Part shown: positions 60,812-64,000 of the stretch, piece by piece | How positions within the stretch are numbered: the first letter of the stretch is position 1 | Layout: each line of letters begins with the position of its first letter | NCBI GenBank assembly: GCA_017504405.1 | Contig: JAFVRG010000005.1 | Span: forward strand, 1-64,000 | Direction of reading: 5' to 3' | Length of the DNA stretch: 64,000 nt | From: Clostridia bacterium | GTDB taxonomy: Bacteria; Bacillota; Clostridia; Oscillospirales; CAG-272 | The notes under the pieces: model-generated | Databases searched by the model: none | Told to the model about the DNA's origin: nothing | What the model saw: the letters and a program-made list of their open reading frames with translations, nothing else | Translations under genes and position numbers: made by a program

Positions 60812-61252
60812 TCACCTATCTTTTTTCAAATACTCTAAAATGATATCCATAGCTTCAAGATATCCGTCCGTGCCCTTTCCCTTTACGGTGGTAAGGCACG
60901 CACCTCTTATATAACTTATATGCCGAAAATCCTCTCTCTCATCGGGGTCGGATATATGCACCTCAACCGTGGGGGTTCCCGCAGATTTCACCGCATCTAA
61001 AAGCGCTATGCTCGTATGCGTGTATGCTCCCGGGTTTATGATTATGCCGTCGTAGGTTTTGTGCGTGCTCTGCACAAAGTCAACAAGATCGCCCTCGTGA
61101 TTTGACTGTCTGAAAGCTGCCTTTACCCCTTTGTCCTTTGCGTAAGCCTTGATTTTCGCAACAAGGTCGTGGTAGGTCTCTTTTCCGTATATATTGGGCT
61201 CACGCACTCCCAGCATATTGAGGTTAGGGCCGTTAATTACCATTATTTTCAT
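60812..61252 (-). CDS. aroQ: 3-dehydroquinate dehydratase, type II
   Basis: 146 residues. MVINGPNLNMLGVREPNIYG, FRQSNHEGDLVDFVQ, IINPGAYTHTSIALLDA and VEVHISDPDEREDFRH, with the catalytic Tyr and His. Start overlaps the aroE-aroK gene by 20 bases. Confidence 0.96.
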   Translation of the reverse strand: MKIMVINGPNLNMLGVREPNIYGKETYHDLVAKIKAYAKDKGVKAAFRQSNHEGDLVDFVQSTHKTYDGIIINPGAYTHTSIALLDAVKSAGTPTVEVHISDPDEREDFRHISYIRGACLTTVKGKGTDGYLEAMDIILEYLKKDR

Positions 61253-62489
61253 TGAAGAAATCCTTTCTTATATAAGCCAACGTGTGCTCGATTATTTCGT
61301 CACTGATTATTTCAAGGTCTGCTGACGATTTATATATACCAAGTCTCTCGTTATAACGCTTTTTAAGCATCTCTCTGTCATAGGCGAGAGGACGGTCGGG
61401 CGTGGGCCTTATATTTTCAATTTGCCTGTTTATAAAGTACAGCCGCCCCGTACGCCTCAGCGCTCTGACGTTTTCTTCCCTGAGCACCGCGCCGCCGCCA
61501 ACCGAAATGACAGCACCTCTCGCCTCATTTGCGGTTTCGCCTACCGCTAATGCTTCAGCATCTCTGAAATGCTGCTCGCCGTTCTCGGAAAAAATCTCGG
61601 TTATCTCCCTTTTCTCACGGTTAACAATTATTGCATCGGTGTCAAAAAGGCTACGGTTAAGCTCTCGTGCAAGCATTTTCCCGACGGTGGTTTTGCCGCA
61701 ACCCGGCATACCTATGAGGACTATATTTTCCTTCTCACTTTTAAGCTCATTGTATATTGTTTTGCAAAGGGATGCGCCAATTGATTTATCCACAAACAGC
61801 TCTGCCGCCGCAACTGCCTGCGAAACGAGCATATACAGCCCGCCCTCGGCGGATATTCCCATATCGCGGGCCGAGAGAATTAAATCGGTTCTCATCGGGT
61901 TGTAAACCGCGTCTATAACGAGCGATAATTGCTTGAAACGGGATAATTCTATCGGAGAAGCGCAGGGGTGTGGGTACATTCCCACCGGGGTAGTGTTGAT
62001 TATCACGTCTGCATAAGAATAATTTTCGTATGCCTCGCCGTAGGTGATAAAGCCTTCTTTTTTATTTCTACTTACACGCAATACCTGCGCACTGTCCATA
62101 TCGGTGGCAACTGCGTATGCGGTATTGGACGTTCCGCCGCCGCCGAGAATTAAAACCGTTTTACCCGAGAGGGTATCGGTGTGCTTTTCAATAAGTGAGC
62201 GCATACCGAAATAATCGGTGTTGTAGCCATAAAGCTTTCCGTCCTTGTTTACAACGGTGTTTACGGCTCCTATCCGCTTTGCCCTCTCGTCAATGAAATC
62301 GAGATAATCCATAACGTCCCTTTTGTAAGGTATTGTAACGTTTATTCCGAGAAAACCTCTCTTTTGCATAAAGTCGGCAAGTCCCTCGTGGGGAATTTCG
62401 CACAGCTCATAGTCGTAAAGCCCTATTTTTTCGTGAATTTCCTTTGAAAAGCTATGCGAAAGTCGCTCGCCTATAAGTCCGTATTTCAT
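61233..62489 (-). CDS. aroE-aroK: Fused shikimate dehydrogenase-shikimate kinase
   Basis: 418 residues. Residues 1-250: AroE with MKYGLIGERLSHSFSKEIHE, GINVTIPYKRDVMDYLD, ILGGGGTSNTAYAVA and GLYMLVSQAVAAAELF. Residues 252-418: AroK with the P-loop VLIGMPGCGKTTVGKMLA, DTDAIIVNREKREI, SVGGGAVLREENVRA and DRPLAYDR. The two consecutive-but-one steps are thus on one chain, skipping nothing in expression. Fusions of this kind are found in some clostridia. ATGA overlap with aroC. Confidence 0.94.
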   Translation of the reverse strand: MKYGLIGERLSHSFSKEIHEKIGLYDYELCEIPHEGLADFMQKRGFLGINVTIPYKRDVMDYLDFIDERAKRIGAVNTVVNKDGKLYGYNTDYFGMRSLIEKHTDTLSGKTVLILGGGGTSNTAYAVATDMDSAQVLRVSRNKKEGFITYGEAYENYSYADVIINTTPVGMYPHPCASPIELSRFKQLSLVIDAVYNPMRTDLILSARDMGISAEGGLYMLVSQAVAAAELFVDKSIGASLCKTIYNELKSEKENIVLIGMPGCGKTTVGKMLARELNRSLFDTDAIIVNREKREITEIFSENGEQHFRDAEALAVGETANEARGAVISVGGGAVLREENVRALRRTGRLYFINRQIENIRPTPDRPLAYDREMLKKRYNERLGIYKSSADLEIISDEIIEHTLAYIRKDFFNENNGN

Positions 62490-63592
62490 TTCTCTACCTC
62501 AGAAAGCCAATCTGTACCGAAACGCAGAGCAAGCATATCGGCAAGAGCGAGAGCTATTGCGCTGTCAACAACCACCCGCGCACGGTGTACAACGGCGGGG
62601 TCGTGTCTGCCCTTTATCGAAAGCGGCGTATTCTCCATACGGTCAATATCAACCGTGTTCTGCTCCTTGAATATAGACGGCGTCGGCTTTACCGCACACC
62701 TCACCGTAATCGGCATGGCATTCGATATTCCGCCGAGTATTCCGCCCATACGGTTGGTTTTTGTGATTACCTCACCGTCGGATACACAAAATTCGTCATT
62801 TGACTCGCTTCCTCTCATATCAGCAAGGGCAAAGCCGTCGCCGAACTCAACTCCCTTTATTGCGGGTATCGAGAAGAGAATATGTGACAAAACGCCCTCA
62901 AGCGTGTCAAACCAAGGCTCGCCCACTCCCGACGGAAGTCCTACAATACAGCTTTCAAGTATTCCGCCAACGCTGTCGCCGTCCCTCTGGGTATTTTTAA
63001 CCTCAGAAATCATTTGCTCCGCCGCTGTATCATCGAGGACACCGAAGCTCTTTTGGTCAAGCTCGCAAATATCTTCGTCTATTCTCTCAAAATTGAAATC
63101 TCTGTCGGATATTTTTGCAAGCCTTTTAATATGTGTTGCAACGTATATACCCTTTTTTCTCAGGGCGTCTAACGCTATCGCCCCTGTTGCAACCAGGCCC
63201 GCCGTTATTCTGCCCGAAAAATGGCCGCCCCCTCTCGGGTCGGAATATCCGTGATATTTTTCATAGGCGGTATAATCTGCGTGACCGGGTCTTACCACGG
63301 TTCTGAGCTGACTGTAATCTGCGGATTTTGTGTTCTGATTTTCAATCAGCACTGTTATCGGCGTTCCCGTTGTTTTACCGTTAAAGACACCGCTGATTAT
63401 TCTGACCTCATCGCTCTCTTTTCTCGGTGTGGATATTTCGCTAAGCGAGCGTCTTTTCTCCATCTGCGCCCGAATAAATTCCTCATCGACGGTTATGCCG
63501 GGGGCAAGTCCGTCGAGCACTGCTCCAACCGCCTCGCCGTGGCTCTCGCCGAAAAGGGTTATCGAAACCGAGCTTCCGAAAGTATTTTTCAT
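62486..63592 (-). CDS. aroC: Chorismate synthase
   Basis: 368 residues. GESHGEAVGAVLDGLAPGI, RPGHADYTAYEKYHGYSDPR, GGGHFSGRITAGLVATGAIA and MGGILGGISNAMPITVRCAV; FMN-dependent. Last step to chorismate. Overlaps aroB by one base. Confidence 0.97.
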   Translation of the reverse strand: MKNTFGSSVSITLFGESHGEAVGAVLDGLAPGITVDEEFIRAQMEKRRSLSEISTPRKESDEVRIISGVFNGKTTGTPITVLIENQNTKSADYSQLRTVVRPGHADYTAYEKYHGYSDPRGGGHFSGRITAGLVATGAIALDALRKKGIYVATHIKRLAKISDRDFNFERIDEDICELDQKSFGVLDDTAAEQMISEVKNTQRDGDSVGGILESCIVGLPSGVGEPWFDTLEGVLSHILFSIPAIKGVEFGDGFALADMRGSESNDEFCVSDGEVITKTNRMGGILGGISNAMPITVRCAVKPTPSIFKEQNTVDIDRMENTPLSIKGRHDPAVVHRARVVVDSAIALALADMLALRFGTDWLSEVEK

Positions 63593-64000
63593 TATGACAA
63601 AACCTCTCTTACCTTATTTGAGAAATCCGAAAGCTTTTCCTCTCTGATTTCAAAGGTTCCTATCTCGTTTACATATACTGTTTTTATCTTATCATCATAA
63701 AGCTTCTTGTCGTGTGCTATACCGAAAACTATTTTGTCGGGGTCGCAGTCGGTTTTTGTGGGGAGATTTGCAAGCTCCAACAGCGAAGCAAGCCTGCCCC
63801 TCACCTCATCCGAGCACATAGGGAGCATTCCGAGCGCAACGCATTCGCCGTGATAGAGAGTCATATTTTTTTCACTCTCTATTGCATGACCTACCGTATG
63901 TCCGAAATTCAGCACACGGCGAAGTCCGCCCTCTCTCTCGTCTGCCTCTACTACCCTTCGCTTTATATCAACGGCACGTGCAATTATTTCATCTATATTC
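63592..64000 (-). CDS. aroB: 3-dehydroquinate synthase, C-terminal part (runs off window)
   Basis: The last 136 or so codons are visible: [20 protein letters not shown] followed by [21 protein letters not shown] (zinc His ligands) and [31 protein letters not shown]. The start, and the operon promoter, lie to the right of the window. Confidence 0.95.
   Translation of the reverse strand, partial: NIDEIIARAVDIKRRVVEADEREGGLRRVLNFGHTVGHAIESEKNMTLYHGECVALGMLPMCSDEVRGRLASLLELANLPTKTDCDPDKIVFGIAHDKKLYDDKIKTVYVNEIGTFEIREEKLSDFSNKVREVLS

Overview
The window looks like a chromosomal segment of a gut-type clostridial Firmicute, probably an uncultured member of the Oscillospirales or a relative. The grounds are a T-box leader before ileS, a six-gene Rnf complex, a SpoVB-type flippase, HisZ with short HisG, GGAGG ribosome binding sites, near-consensus SigA promoters with 17-bp spacing, a surface protein ending in a uL15-like domain, and intrinsic terminators after most units. 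No rRNA, tRNA, CRISPR array, transposase or integrase was found.

Layout. 1-5.7 kb: the 3' part of an RHS/YD-repeat gene with an AT-rich variable tip and an overlapping small gene, a likely toxin-immunity pair. 5.9-10.8 kb: a long surface protein (minus strand), a C-rich intergenic tract, and a structured leader RNA with its own terminator before a small membrane zinc-ribbon protein. 10.8-20 kb: an acyl-CoA-synthetase-like enzyme, hexuronate genes (fucU-like, kdgK, uxaC), a CPBP protease, CYTH and PHP proteins, and malQ. 20-32 kb: single genes (XRE regulator, NUDIX, amidase, CofE-like ligase, beta-helix enzyme, DMT transporter, PocR-AraC regulator, DUF2752, T-box-ileS, a ribbon-helix-helix protein, a SLOG-like protein), separated by dispersed repeats and gene remnants. 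32-46.8 kb: split transketolase, a GldF/GldG-like fusion, SpoVB-like flippase, rnfCDGEAB, tldD/tldE and two BspA-type leucine-rich-repeat proteins. 46.9-54.5 kb: a complete histidine operon, hisZGDCBHAFIE. 54.6-57.0 kb: a polar amino-acid ABC transporter. 57-64 kb (minus strand): a shikimate/aromatic operon, aroB-aroC-aroEK-aroQ-aroA-tyrA-aroF-gph, whose aroB runs off the window.

How parts work together. The his operon and the ABC transporter share a 27-nt promoter/operator block, so the transporter is probably a histidine importer under the same repressor. Its substrate-binding protein is unusual: the C-terminal half of the SBP_bac_3 fold comes before the N-terminal half, as in a circular permutation. 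UxaC and KdgK are transcribed divergently from promoters flanking an inverted repeat and serve hexuronate breakdown. AroB to TyrA lead from DAHP to chorismate and prephenate.

Most notable: the permuted binding protein; the his/transporter shared operator; the leader RNA at 10054-10225; a family of six 3' elements, each lying downstream of a gene in sense orientation and before a terminator; and a companion family of intergenic repeats beyond the terminators.
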